DNA of 64,000 bases, taken from Planctomyces sp. SH-PL14 (GTDB taxonomy: Bacteria > Planctomycetota > Planctomycetia > Planctomycetales > Planctomycetaceae). The number at the start of each line of letters is the position of its first letter. Within the stretch, counting starts at the first letter, position 1. Below are positions 54,001 to 62,845 of the stretch, in pieces. The position numbers and the translations under genes were made by a program. The DNA lies in contig NZ_CP011270.1 in assembly GCF_001610835.1 (NCBI RefSeq), positions 1,488,001 to 1,552,000 on the forward strand, given 5' to 3'. The notes under the pieces are model-generated. The model was not told the DNA's origin and searched no databases. It saw nothing but the letters and a program-made list of their open reading frames with translations.

Positions 54001-55359
54001 ATGAACGGACGACACGACTTGCGGGGAACGGACGGAGAGATCGTCATTGTGGGAGGCGGAATGGCAGGCCTCGTGGCCGCCAACTTCGCGGCCGGATCCG
54101 GGCACAAGGTCCTCCTGCTGGAGAAGGGCCAGGAGATCGGCGGGCGAGCCGGAACGACGGTCCGCGACGGCGTGTCGTTCAACATGGGGCCGCACGCCCT
54201 CTACTGTCACGGGGCGCTCTTCCGGGCCCTGCACGAGCTCCAGGTTCCGTTTCACGGCGCTCCCCCCAATCCGGGACGGAGCCTGTTCCTGACGGAGCAG
54301 AGCGTCTACCGCTTCCCGCAAACGTTCTGGCAGGTCCTCGTCTCGCGGCTCCTGAACTTCCGCGAGCGACGGTTGTTCCTGCAGATCCTGGGACGCGGCA
54401 TCGCTACCGATCCGCGAACTCTCGATTCCACGTCGGTCGCCGACTGGATCCGACAGCTGGCGGGGACCGGACGCCTTGCCGACCTGTTCCACACTCTGAT
54501 GCGGCTCACGACCTTTGTGAACGACCCCGAGCACCAATCGGCCGGGGCGACGCTGGAGCAGTTCCAGATGGGGCAGAAGGGGGGCGTCTGGTATGTCGAC
54601 GGGGGCTGGACGTCGCTCGTCGAAGGCCTGCGGCGGCGAGCGGTCGAACGAGGTGTCGCGGTCCGCTCCAGCGCGGCGGCCAAGCATGTCCGCACCGGCC
54701 CGAATGGCACGGAGATCGAGCTGACGGACGGGACGCGCGTCAGGGCCGGGGCGGCCATCCTCGCGGTCCCGCCGGCCGAGGCGGTCGGCCTGCTTGACCT
54801 CGATGAAGACCATCCGCTCCACGGGTTCAATCGCACGCGGCGGGTGGGCCGGTGCGCGTGTCTCGATATCGCCCTGAAGCGTCTCCCCCGGCCGGACGAG
54901 CGGTTTACGCTGGGGCTCGATTCCCCTCTGTATTTCTCCGTCCACTCGTCGGCCGCGAAGCTCGGTCCCGACGGCGTGGCGGTCGCTCACGTCATGAAGT
55001 ATCTCCCGGCCGACGAGCCGGTTCAGCATGAGGAGACGCGGAACGAGCTCGAAACCATGCTCGATCGCATCCAGCCCGGCTGGCGAGCGGAGGTCGTCAC
55101 GTCACGGTACCTCCCGAACATGACGGCCGTCCCCGCGATTCCGACGATCGACACCCGTGGGACGCAGGACCGCCCGGACACGGCCGTCGTCGGCCGGCCG
55201 GGGATCTTCCTGGCGGGGGACTGGGTCGGTCGGCAGGGACAGCTCGTCGACGCCTCGGCGGCGAGCGGTCGGACGGCCGCCGCGGCCGCGATCGGGTCGC
55301 TGTCCGGCAGCACGGCGCCCGCGACCCGTCGTCACGGTCCCGTGCTGCTCGACGTTTGA
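54001..55359 (+). CDS. FAD-dependent amine-oxidase/phytoene-desaturase-like oxidoreductase
   Basis: This 452-aa flavoprotein has an N-terminal FAD motif IVIVGGGMAGLVAANFA and EKGQEIGGRAGTT (arginine fingerprint of the desaturase/amine-oxidase superfamily), a middle motif GVWYVDGGWTSLVEGL, and a C-terminal FAD motif RPGIFLAGDWVGRQGQLVDAS. It belongs to the NAD(P)/FAD-dependent oxidoreductases that include carotenoid desaturases, but no carotenoid genes are adjacent. GGGAGAG precedes the ATG. It is under a consensus ECF41 promoter and co-oriented with the ECF41 sigma gene 70 bp downstream. Oxidoreductases are typical ECF41 partners. Confidence 0.88.
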   Translation: MNGRHDLRGTDGEIVIVGGGMAGLVAANFAAGSGHKVLLLEKGQEIGGRAGTTVRDGVSFNMGPHALYCHGALFRALHELQVPFHGAPPNPGRSLFLTEQSVYRFPQTFWQVLVSRLLNFRERRLFLQILGRGIATDPRTLDSTSVADWIRQLAGTGRLADLFHTLMRLTTFVNDPEHQSAGATLEQFQMGQKGGVWYVDGGWTSLVEGLRRRAVERGVAVRSSAAAKHVRTGPNGTEIELTDGTRVRAGAAILAVPPAEAVGLLDLDEDHPLHGFNRTRRVGRCACLDIALKRLPRPDERFTLGLDSPLYFSVHSSAAKLGPDGVAVAHVMKYLPADEPVQHEETRNELETMLDRIQPGWRAEVVTSRYLPNMTAVPAIPTIDTRGTQDRPDTAVVGRPGIFLAGDWVGRQGQLVDASAASGRTAAAAAIGSLSGSTAPATRRHGPVLLDV

Positions 55360-55429
55360 CTTATCATCCCGGAACTTGCGGTCCCGGCCCCGCCGGATTG
55401 ACCAAGAAAAGCGTTGCAGGAGAGCGATC

Positions 55430-56332
55430 GTGGTCAGCGGACCTTCGGACAACCTGGCGGAGTATCAGGCGCTCCGCGACGAGCTCGGACGGATCGCGTA
55501 CCGGATGCTCGGCTCGCTGGCGGATGTCGACGACGTCCTCCAGGAGGCGTACCTGCGGTGGTCGCGAGTCGACCTGAAGGAGGTCGAATCTCCGCGGGCC
55601 TTTCTGATCTCGATCGTGACGCGGCTCTGCATTGACCGACGGCGGGAGATCGACATTCGCAAGGAACATTACCCGGGGCCCTGGCTCCCCGAACCGATCG
55701 TGACGTCATCCCAGGGGGCAGGCGTGCCTGTAGAGCGGGACGAGTCGGTCTCGCTGGCGTTCCTGTACGTCCTCGAGCGGCTGACGCCGGTGGAGCGGGC
55801 GGCGTATCTGCTTCGGAAGGTGTTCGACTTTGAATACGCGGAGCTGAGCAGCATCCTCGACAAGTCGGTCGACAACTGCCGGCAGATCGTCTCGCGGGCC
55901 GAGACGCGGGTCATGGAAGGCCGTCCGCGGTTCACTCCTTCTTCGCAGGACGTTTCCGACCTGAGCGAGCGGTTCCTGGCGGCGTGCGCCTCGGGGGATC
56001 TGCAGGGGCTGCTGTCGATCCTCCGCAGCGATGCCGAGCTGATCTCGGACGGTGGAGGAAAGGCGACGGCGGCGCGGCGGCCGATTCTGGGCGCGGACGC
56101 GATTGCCCGGTTCTTCCTGGGGATCTTCCGCAAGGCGCCGCCGGGAGGTCGGGCGGAGCGGATCGAGGTCAACGGGCAGCCGGGGTTGGCGTTGCTGGTC
56201 GGGACCGCGATGGTGGGGATTTATGCCTTCGATGTGGAGGAGGGGCAGATTCGCGGGATTTATGTGATCCGGAATCCGGACAAGCTGGTGCGGGCTTCGA
56301 TTGGCGGGCCGACGGGAGAGAGTGGTGCCTAG
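55430..56332 (+). CDS. sigJ: ECF41 sigma factor with SnoaL-like C-terminal domain
   Basis: This 300-aa sigma factor has regions 2 and 4 in the first ~200 residues (EYQALRDELGRIAYRMLGSLADVDDVLQEAYLRW; then LTPVERAAYLLRKVFDFEYAELSSIL). A C-terminal SnoaL-like domain of about 110 residues follows. Three signature motifs of the ECF41 group are present: WLPEP in the linker, SDGGGK in the extension, and NPDKL at the end. In this group the extension modulates sigma activity in place of a separate anti-sigma. The GTG start at 55430 has AGGAGA upstream. It should act on the TGTCACA promoter before the oxidoreductase gene and so on its own operon. Confidence 0.93.
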   Translation: MVSGPSDNLAEYQALRDELGRIAYRMLGSLADVDDVLQEAYLRWSRVDLKEVESPRAFLISIVTRLCIDRRREIDIRKEHYPGPWLPEPIVTSSQGAGVPVERDESVSLAFLYVLERLTPVERAAYLLRKVFDFEYAELSSILDKSVDNCRQIVSRAETRVMEGRPRFTPSSQDVSDLSERFLAACASGDLQGLLSILRSDAELISDGGGKATAARRPILGADAIARFFLGIFRKAPPGGRAERIEVNGQPGLALLVGTAMVGIYAFDVEEGQIRGIYVIRNPDKLVRASIGGPTGESGA

Positions 56333-56335
56333 CAT

Positions 56336-56650
56336 CGGGGTCCAGGGGGTACCCCTGGTGGGAGTGCAGAGGGGCAACGCTCCTTTGCCCGCCGGAGGCC
56401 TGGCCGTCGAGAGATGTCTGAAGGAGTGAGTGTCCAAACACGGACACCGTGCCGTGTGCCCCCTCACCAACCCGCTACGAGTGCGGAGCGAGCGGAGAGT
56501 TCTCAACGCAGGTACCACAAAGGGGACATCCGTTGTGTACCACGGTTCCTCACAGGAAGTGCCTCCGGCGGCAAGGGGGCGTGGCCCCCTTGACCCCAGG
56601 CTGCCGTCGCAAGTTGGGCTTGAGCTATCAGAGTCGTGCCGGCATGAACG
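56336..56650 (+). repeat. MITE-like dispersed repeat, copy 2 (forward)
   Basis: This is the second forward copy, highly similar to copy 1 over its full length, beginning GGGTCCAGGGGGTACCCCTG and including CTGAAGGAGTGAGTGTCCAA and CTCCGGCGGCAAGGGGGCGT near the right end. It begins within a few bases of the ECF41 stop and fills the gap to the convergent glycosyltransferase gene, so it may also serve as the terminator there. Confidence 0.87.
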
Positions 56651-56668
56651 CTATTGAGCAAGCGAGAC

Positions 56669-57604
56669 TCAGTCGTAGAGCCCGTACCGAACGATGCACC
56701 ACAGCGCCTGAAAGCCATCCTTCAGACCGATCTTCTTCCCCTCTTCGTACGTTCGGCCGTGGTAGCTGATCGACATCTCGAAGACACGGTAGCGGCGACG
56801 AGCAACACGGGCCGTCAGCTCCGGCTCGATCCCGAACCGGTCCTGCCGCAACTTCGGGCCGATGTCGTCCAGAACGCTCTTCTTGAACAGCTTGTAGCAC
56901 GTCTCCATGTCGGTCAGGTTGAGATTCGTGAAGCAGTTCGAAAGCGTCGTCAGAACCTTATTCGCAAGGTAGTGCCAGAAGTAAAGCACGCGGTGCGGCT
57001 GATCCCCCAGGAACCGGCTCCCGAAGACCGCGTCCGCCTCCCCTTCGACGATCGGCTGCAGCAGCCGCGGAATTTCCTCCGGGTCATACTCCAGGTCCGC
57101 ATCCTGGATGATGACCGCGTCGCCGGTCGCCTTCGCAAACCCGGTCCGGACCGCCGCCCCCTTGCCCCGGTTCCGCGGGTGGTAATGAACCGCCAGCCGG
57201 TTCAGCGGATCGTTCCACGCCGCCGCCTCGGTCTCGATCTCCTTCAGGATCTCGATCGTCCCGTCGCGGCTGCAGTCCTCGACGATCACGATCTCCTTCC
57301 GGACCGGAACGGCACGGACACGGGCCAGGATGTCGCGGATCGTCCGCTTCTCGTTGTAGACCGGGATCACGACCGAGAGAACGAAGTCTTCCGGAATCGC
57401 GTAGAACCCCAGCTGACGACAGGCTCCTTCGCCCAGCATCCCACGCAGCGACAGGTACCAGTCACGGGTGTAGGGGGTGCCGTGCAGGTCGGGCCCCGAG
57501 CCGTTCCCCAGCAGCATCGTGACGTTGCCCGCCCCATCGATCGACGGAGACGACGGCGTGGAGACCGGCGGAACGGGGGCGGACGAGGGAACGTCTTGAG
57601 ACAT
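56669..57604 (-). CDS. family 2 glycosyltransferase (polyprenyl-phosphate mannosyl/glucosyltransferase-like)
   Basis: This 311-aa cytoplasmic GT-A enzyme shows [17 protein letters not shown], the nucleotide-binding VEDCSRDGT, the DxD-type [14 protein letters not shown], and the acceptor-side GSRFLG. It is closest to dolichol/undecaprenyl-phosphate sugar transferases, which load a sugar onto a lipid carrier. C-terminal membrane helices, present in some family members, are missing, and the N-terminal ~70 residues are an unrelated low-complexity extension. It is isolated between a repeat and the ApbE-like gene, on the same strand as the latter but 70 bp away, and may be the last gene of that minus-strand transcript. 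Confidence 0.9.
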   Translation of the reverse strand: MSQDVPSSAPVPPVSTPSSPSIDGAGNVTMLLGNGSGPDLHGTPYTRDWYLSLRGMLGEGACRQLGFYAIPEDFVLSVVIPVYNEKRTIRDILARVRAVPVRKEIVIVEDCSRDGTIEILKEIETEAAAWNDPLNRLAVHYHPRNRGKGAAVRTGFAKATGDAVIIQDADLEYDPEEIPRLLQPIVEGEADAVFGSRFLGDQPHRVLYFWHYLANKVLTTLSNCFTNLNLTDMETCYKLFKKSVLDDIGPKLRQDRFGIEPELTARVARRRYRVFEMSISYHGRTYEEGKKIGLKDGFQALWCIVRYGLYD

Positions 57605-57674
57605 CGCGCACTGGCACGGAAGTCAGGGGAACGGAGACACCCCTGACACATGAGCCACGGGCGACAGGCTAAGC

Positions 57675-58811
57675 TTACTGCGAAACCGGCGTGGCTGTCG
57701 CGTGTTCTTCCAGCTCCGGGAATCCCCGCGAAACGACCCGCCGCGGCATTCCGTCAACCACGACGACGAAGCTGCACTCAAAGCCCGGCATCGACTCGAC
57801 GAACTTCAGCCCGCGCTCCACGCCGAGGACGCTGACTCCCTTCGAAAAGGCATCCGCATCGACCGCTTTCGATGCGACAAGGGTCACGCTGGCGCGGCCC
57901 GTCAGCCCCATGCCGGTCTCGGGATCGACGATGTGCGAGTACCGCTTTCCATCGATCTCGACGAAGCGGTAGGCGTCCCCGGAGGTGGTCACGGACCGGT
58001 TCCGCAGACTGAGCAGGACCGGCTGGGACCCGTCTTCGAGAAGCGGCTGCACGGCGACGCGCCACCCGGACCGGCCGGGGGGAGGATCGCCGCAGAGGAT
58101 GTCTCCGCTGGCGTCGATGAGGAATTGATGAATTCCGCGATCCTTCAGGCGTCGGCCCACATCGTCCAGCGTCCAGCCGACGCCGATCCCCCCCAGGTCG
58201 AGCTGCATCCCCGGCTCGGAGAACGTGACGGTCGAGTTCCGCTCGTCGAGCCGCATCTTCTCAGAGCCGACACGAGCCAGCGCCTGCCGCAGGATCTCGG
58301 CGTCCGGGAGCTTGCGGGTGCGGCGGGCCTGCCGCCAGAGCCGGATGACCGGTGCGAGCGTGACGTCGAACAGTCCGTCGGTCGCTTCGGAGACCCGCTG
58401 GGACTCCTTGAGCACCTGAAAGAGATCGGAGCTGATCGATACGGGCTCCCCGACACGGTAATCGCGGCAGAGCCGGCTCAGCTCGCTCTCTTCCTTGTAG
58501 TCGCTGAAGGTCCGGTCCAGTTCGGCGAACCGGTCGAACACGACCCGCGAAGCGGCCTGGGCCGCTTCGTCGTCCGCGGCGTACAGAACGAGGATGATCG
58601 GCTGCCCCATGTGGAACTCGCGGGCTTCATACCGCGAGAGTTCCGGAGCGGGCTTCGCCGTTTCGGCGGGGGCTGTCGGCTTCTGAGGGCCGTGAGGTTC
58701 GGCCCCCGAGACCGCCCCAAGGAATCCAACGACCGCGCCGAGAAGTCCCGCCGCCACCCACTGACACCTCTTGACGTCCAGCAGTCGGCGCGGCGCGGGA
58801 ACGGTCGTCAC
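57675..58811 (-). CDS. apbE: ApbE-type FAD:protein FMN transferase
   Basis: This 378-aa exported enzyme attaches FMN covalently to threonine or serine of target proteins (Rnf/Nqr-type or other flavoproteins), Mg2+-dependent. After an N-terminal anchor or signal (WVAAGLLGAVVGFLGAVSG), the family pattern is clear: TFSDYKEESELSRLCRD, SEATDGLFDVTLAPV, LDLGGIGVGWTLD, LIDASGDILC, SHIVDPETGMGLTG and the metal-site Asp in KAVDADAFSKGVSVLG. The start GTG at 58811 overlaps the preceding hybrid-kinase stop (GTGA), which places this enzyme in a signalling operon. The conserved GG.GKG motif here reads GGIGVGW, so the lysine is replaced by valine. Confidence 0.88.
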   Translation of the reverse strand: MTTVPAPRRLLDVKRCQWVAAGLLGAVVGFLGAVSGAEPHGPQKPTAPAETAKPAPELSRYEAREFHMGQPIILVLYAADDEAAQAASRVVFDRFAELDRTFSDYKEESELSRLCRDYRVGEPVSISSDLFQVLKESQRVSEATDGLFDVTLAPVIRLWRQARRTRKLPDAEILRQALARVGSEKMRLDERNSTVTFSEPGMQLDLGGIGVGWTLDDVGRRLKDRGIHQFLIDASGDILCGDPPPGRSGWRVAVQPLLEDGSQPVLLSLRNRSVTTSGDAYRFVEIDGKRYSHIVDPETGMGLTGRASVTLVASKAVDADAFSKGVSVLGVERGLKFVESMPGFECSFVVVVDGMPRRVVSRGFPELEEHATATPVSQ

Positions 58812-60457
58812 GGCGACTCTCCGAGACTGGTGAGGAGCTGATCGAGAACGGCGGAAGGGACGGGCTTGACGAAATGATCGTCGAATCCGGCCTCCCGCGA
58901 TTTGCGGCGATCCTCCGCCTGCCCCCATCCGGTGAGGGCGACGATCTGCATCCCCTGCCCCCAGGGTTCGGTGCGGATCTGCCGGACGACATCGTATCCG
59001 TTCCAGCCCGGGAGACCGATATCCATGAAGATCAGGTCGGGACGGAACTCGCGGGCCGTCTCCACCGCCGCGACGCCGTCGTGCGCCACCCGGACATCCT
59101 GCTCCTTGAGCGCGAGAAGCCTCGAAAGGGTGGTCGCGGAATCGACGTTGTCGTCGACGATTAACACCCGCCGTCGCGGCGTTCGTCCGAGAGTCTGCGT
59201 GGCGGAATCCGGAGCGACGGCTCCAACAGTCGCCGCTCGCGTCCCTTTCGCCGCCGCCGCCGGAGTCCGAGGCAGACGGATCGTAAACCGGCTTCCCTGT
59301 CCGGGACCGTCACTCGCCGCCGTCAGGGTGCCGCCGTGCATCTCGACCAGCGTCCGGGCCAGCGTCAGTCCGATCCCCAGCCCTCCCTGCGACCGCTCCA
59401 GGGTCGATTCCACCTGAGCGAACAGCTCGAAGATCCGCGACAGCGCGTCGGCCGACATCCCGATGCCGTTGTCGGCCACGTGGATGATGACGGCGTCCGG
59501 ATCGGCCGCCAGGGAGACCGTCACCGTTCCCCCCTCGTCCGTAAACTTGGAGGCGTTGTTGAGGAGGTTGCAGATGACCTGCGTCATCCGCGTCGCGTCG
59601 GCGAACAGCGGAACGACGTCGTCGGCCACTTCGACCTCCAGACGCTGCCCCTTCTTCTCAATCAGCGGGCGGGCCGACTCGATCGCGTCGCGCGTGATGG
59701 CGCGGGCATCGCAGGTGCCGAGCCGGAGTTCGATCTTCCCCTGGCTGATGCGGCTCACCTCCAGGAGGTCGTCCACCAGCCGGGTCAGGATTCCGACCTG
59801 CCGCCGCATCGTGTCATGAATCTCGGCCCGGATCCCGGCATCGTCCGCCACATACGGGATCAGGCCGACGACGTTGGCGATCGGCGCCAGCGGGTTGCGG
59901 AGCTCGTGGGCCAGGATCGCCAGGAACTCGTCCTTCCGCTGGTCCGCCAGCCTCAAGGCGGCATTCGCCCGTTCCAAGTCCCGGGTCCGTTCCGCGACGC
60001 GCGTCTCCAGCACTTCGTTGAGACGTTTCAGCTCGGCTCGGTCACGGTGCCGCTCCAGCGAGTGCCGCAGCGTCCGCTCCAGCGTGGCGGCGGTCAGCCC
60101 GTCCTTGGTGAGGAAGTCCGCCGCACCGAGGCGCATCGCCTCGAGGTCGACCTCCCGCTCCCCCTGGCCGGTCAGGAAGATGATCGGCGCGTTGCAGTTC
60201 CGGAGGTCCGGTTCCCGCAGCAGGTCGAGGCCGGTCCGCGCACCGAGCCGGTAGTCCAGCAGGTACGCGTCATGCTGACACTCGCGGACCGCGGTGAGAG
60301 CCGCCTCGTAGGTCGAGACCCAGTCCAGATGAACGCGGTCCCCCATGGACTCGGCAAGCAGATCCCGCGTGAGGATCTGGTCCTCCTGATCGTCGTCGAT
60401 GAGGAGGATCCGCAGCAGGTTCGCGGTGCTGGGGGGGCGGGGGCCGGAGCCTTCCAT
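58808..60457 (-). CDS. soluble hybrid histidine kinase (REC-HisKA-HATPase-REC)
   Basis: This 549-aa protein has no membrane segments. An N-terminal receiver (about 15-135; LLIDDDQEDQ, YLLDYRLGARTG) is followed by a coiled-coil linker (about 135-175), HisKA with the phospho-His in LAHELRNPLAPIAN (near 188), and HATPase (CNLLNNASKFTDEGGT; ADNGIGM; GGLGIGLTLAR). A second receiver follows (about 430-545; LIVDDNVDSA, LIFMDIGLPGWNG). Input comes through phosphorylation of the first receiver, likely by the upstream membrane kinase. It sits 3 bp after the response-regulator gene and overlaps apbE. Confidence 0.92.
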   Translation of the reverse strand: MEGSGPRPPSTANLLRILLIDDDQEDQILTRDLLAESMGDRVHLDWVSTYEAALTAVRECQHDAYLLDYRLGARTGLDLLREPDLRNCNAPIIFLTGQGEREVDLEAMRLGAADFLTKDGLTAATLERTLRHSLERHRDRAELKRLNEVLETRVAERTRDLERANAALRLADQRKDEFLAILAHELRNPLAPIANVVGLIPYVADDAGIRAEIHDTMRRQVGILTRLVDDLLEVSRISQGKIELRLGTCDARAITRDAIESARPLIEKKGQRLEVEVADDVVPLFADATRMTQVICNLLNNASKFTDEGGTVTVSLAADPDAVIIHVADNGIGMSADALSRIFELFAQVESTLERSQGGLGIGLTLARTLVEMHGGTLTAASDGPGQGSRFTIRLPRTPAAAAKGTRAATVGAVAPDSATQTLGRTPRRRVLIVDDNVDSATTLSRLLALKEQDVRVAHDGVAAVETAREFRPDLIFMDIGLPGWNGYDVVRQIRTEPWGQGMQIVALTGWGQAEDRRKSREAGFDDHFVKPVPSAVLDQLLTSLGESP

Positions 60458-60460
60458 CCG

Positions 60461-60919
60461 TCAGTTTCCCGATCGGCCTTCGTCGAGTTCGACGATCTCC
60501 AGCCAGTACTTCCCCAGCGTCTTGACGACATCGACCAGGGACTCGAAGGTCACCGGCTTCGTAATGTACGAAGCCGCCCCCAGATTGTAAGTCCGGTAGA
60601 TGTCTTCTTCCGCCTTGGAGGTGGTCAGGACGATGATCCGGATGTTGCGGAGGTCCGGATCGCTCTTGATCTCCTCCAGGACTTCCCGCCCGTCCTTCTT
60701 CGGCATGTTCAGGTCGAGCAGGATGATGCTCGGCCGGGGGGACGAGGCGGGATCGGAGTACGGGCCGCGCCGGTAGAGGTAGTCCAGCAGCTCGACGCCG
60801 TTCTCGACGAACCGCAGCTCGTTTTTGAGGTGGCTGGCTTCGAACGCCTCCCGGGTCATCAGGCGGTCGTCCGCGTCGTCGTCCGCCATCAGAATGGTGA
60901 TCGCGCGTTTATCAGGCAT
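60461..60919 (-). CDS. single-domain response regulator (Rcp1-like)
   Basis: This 152-aa stand-alone receiver has MADDDADDRLMTREAF, phospho-Asp in SIILLDLNMPKKDG, the conserved Thr in IIVLTTS and Lys in SYITKPVTFESL. No output domain is present, so it relays phosphate or acts by protein contact, as do cyanobacterial Rcp1-type regulators encoded next to phytochrome-like kinases. Its start lies inside the upstream kinase gene (8-nt overlap), and the hybrid kinase starts 3 bp after its stop, so it is the middle component of a phosphorelay. Confidence 0.92.
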   Translation of the reverse strand: MPDKRAITILMADDDADDRLMTREAFEASHLKNELRFVENGVELLDYLYRRGPYSDPASSPRPSIILLDLNMPKKDGREVLEEIKSDPDLRNIRIIVLTTSKAEEDIYRTYNLGAASYITKPVTFESLVDVVKTLGKYWLEIVELDEGRSGN

Positions 60920-62339
60920 GGTTCGTTTCCTCCGTATTCTGCTGGACGGGAAGCGTCACGATGAATTCGGCTCCCTGTTCAGGACGGCTGCGGGCGGTAA
61001 TGGTCCCTCCGTGACGTTCGGCGATCTTCCGGCAGATCGCGAGACCGATCCCGGTCCCTTCGTACTCGTTTCGGCCGTGCAGCCGCTGGAACACCTCGAA
61101 GATCCGGTCGAGGTAGACTTCTTCGAACCCGATGCCGTTGTCCTTGACGGTCAGCTCCACCTGGGCCCCTTTGCGGGATGGGGAGAGCATCTGCCCGGCG
61201 ACCTGGACCACCGGCGGGACATCAGGTTTATGGAATTTGAGGGCGTTTCCGATCAGGTTCTGGAACAACTGGCGGATCTGTGTCGGATCCGCCTCGATCT
61301 CCGGCAGGGGGCCGATTTCAACGCGCCCCGAGACCTGCTGCAAGCGCCCCTCCAGGTCGGAGACCACCTCGCGGGCGACTTTGTCGAGGTTGATCCGGGC
61401 GAAGGGCTGAGCCCGCGTCGTGACCCGCGAAAAGCTGAGGAGATCGTTGATCAGGGTCCGCATCCGCGACGCCGAAGCGAGGATCCGCTCCAGGTAGTCG
61501 CGGCTGGTTTCCTCCAGCGTCGTCGAGCGGGTCTTCAGGCGATCGCCGAAGGCTTCGATCTTCCGGAGCGGCTCCTGCAGGTCATGCGAGGCGACGGAGG
61601 CGAACTGTTCCAGTTCGCGGTTGCTGGTCCGCAGGGCCGTGTTCATCTCGTTCAGCTCCTGGGTCCGCTCCTCGACCTTCCCTTCGAGTTCCTCGTTCGC
61701 CTTCCGCCGCGTCTCGAGTTCCTGGCGGCTCATCTGGAACGCGACGGCGATCATCCCCAGTCCCAGGAGGGCCGTCGCGACGTTGATCCATGTCGCCGAT
61801 CGGTGGCTCGTCCGGAGGTCCCGGTCGCGCTCGGCGAGAAGTTTTCGCTCCGCGGCTTCCATTTCCGAGACGGTCTCGCGGATCTGGACCATCTGTGCCC
61901 GGCCGATCCCGGCCAGTACGTGCTTCATTCCCGCGGCCTGCCCTTCTTCCTGCGTGACCTTGACCCCTCGCTGGAGAGTCTGCAGCCGGAGGTCGACCTG
62001 CTGGCGGAGGCGACCGGTCCGTTCCGCTTGCGGCGGGTTGTCCTCAACGAGGCTGTCGAGGCGATCCAGTTGCTCCGAGACGGTCGGCAGGGCGGTCTTG
62101 AACAACGTCAGGTAGGCGTCGTTCTCCGTGATGATCAGGCCCCGCTGCCCGGTCTCGGCGTTGACGATCTGCAGAAGGATTTCGTCGAGGCAGTCGATGA
62201 CCTCGAAGGTGTGGACGACCTGTTCCTCATTCTGCCGGATCCCGGTCAGGTTGAGGTGCACGACGATCGCCGCCACGACGACGGCGGCCGCGGCGAGAGC
62301 GAAGCCGACAGCGGCTCCTTTGCCGATCAACGATTTCAT
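60912..62339 (-). CDS. membrane histidine kinase with CHASE3-like sensor
   Basis: This 475-aa sensor kinase has membrane helices at about 9-29 (VGFALAAAAVVVAAIVVHLNL) and about 183-203 (TWINVATALLGLGMIAVAFQ), which flank a periplasmic helical domain of CHASE3 type (NAETGQRGLIITEN is the family motif). A coiled coil (about 205-245) leads to HisKA with the phospho-His in VASHDLQEPLRK. HATPase (LIGNALKFHKPD, DNGIGFEE, EGTGIGLAICR) follows, as in cyanobacterial phytochrome-like kinases. The ATG at 62339 was chosen because upstream in-frame starts add only low-complexity sequence. It is the first gene of the kinase-regulator-hybrid kinase-apbE operon. Confidence 0.9.
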   Translation of the reverse strand: MKSLIGKGAAVGFALAAAAVVVAAIVVHLNLTGIRQNEEQVVHTFEVIDCLDEILLQIVNAETGQRGLIITENDAYLTLFKTALPTVSEQLDRLDSLVEDNPPQAERTGRLRQQVDLRLQTLQRGVKVTQEEGQAAGMKHVLAGIGRAQMVQIRETVSEMEAAERKLLAERDRDLRTSHRSATWINVATALLGLGMIAVAFQMSRQELETRRKANEELEGKVEERTQELNEMNTALRTSNRELEQFASVASHDLQEPLRKIEAFGDRLKTRSTTLEETSRDYLERILASASRMRTLINDLLSFSRVTTRAQPFARINLDKVAREVVSDLEGRLQQVSGRVEIGPLPEIEADPTQIRQLFQNLIGNALKFHKPDVPPVVQVAGQMLSPSRKGAQVELTVKDNGIGFEEVYLDRIFEVFQRLHGRNEYEGTGIGLAICRKIAERHGGTITARSRPEQGAEFIVTLPVQQNTEETNHA

Positions 62340-62490
62340 GCGGGGGCGCAGGGGAAGACGAAAACGGAAGACGGAAAGACCGGCAGGTTCTCGCCATCGC
62401 AGACCGCTCACTATGGCGAGCGGTTGGCGGAGGTCAAGGACGGGGGCGGTTGCTCCCGTGTCTCGCCAAGGTTGGCCGAACCGCGTCCTT

Positions 62491-62793
62491 GCCGGCACGG
62501 CTCCGTTTGCTCAAACCCAACGTGCCACGGCAGGCTGGGGTCAAGGGGGCAACCCCTTGCCGCCGGAGGCACTTCAGTGAGGAACCGTTGTAAGCAACGG
62601 ACGACCGCTTTGTGGAAGCGGCGTTGAGGACTTACCGCTCGTTTTGCAATCCTCGCGGGTTGGTAATGGGGGCATACGGCACGTTGTCCGCGCTTGGACA
62701 CGAGCTCCTTCAGACAACTCTCGACGGCCAGGCCTCCGGCGGGCAAAGGGGCGTTGCCCCTCTGCACTCCCCACCAGGGTGCCCCTGGACCCG
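62491..62793 (-). repeat. MITE-like dispersed repeat, copy 4 (reverse)
   Basis: This reverse-oriented copy contains GCCGGAGGCACTTCAGTGAG near its left side and GCCTCCGGCGGGCAAAGGGG near its right side, matching the ends of copies 1 and 2. It lies upstream of the minus-strand CHASE3 kinase and downstream of the M20 hydrolase, so it separates two co-oriented transcription units. Confidence 0.87.
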
Positions 62794-62845
62794 GATGGTT
62801 GGCGTACGCAGTCCGACGTTGCCGCGTCGCGACTCTTCGACGCCG

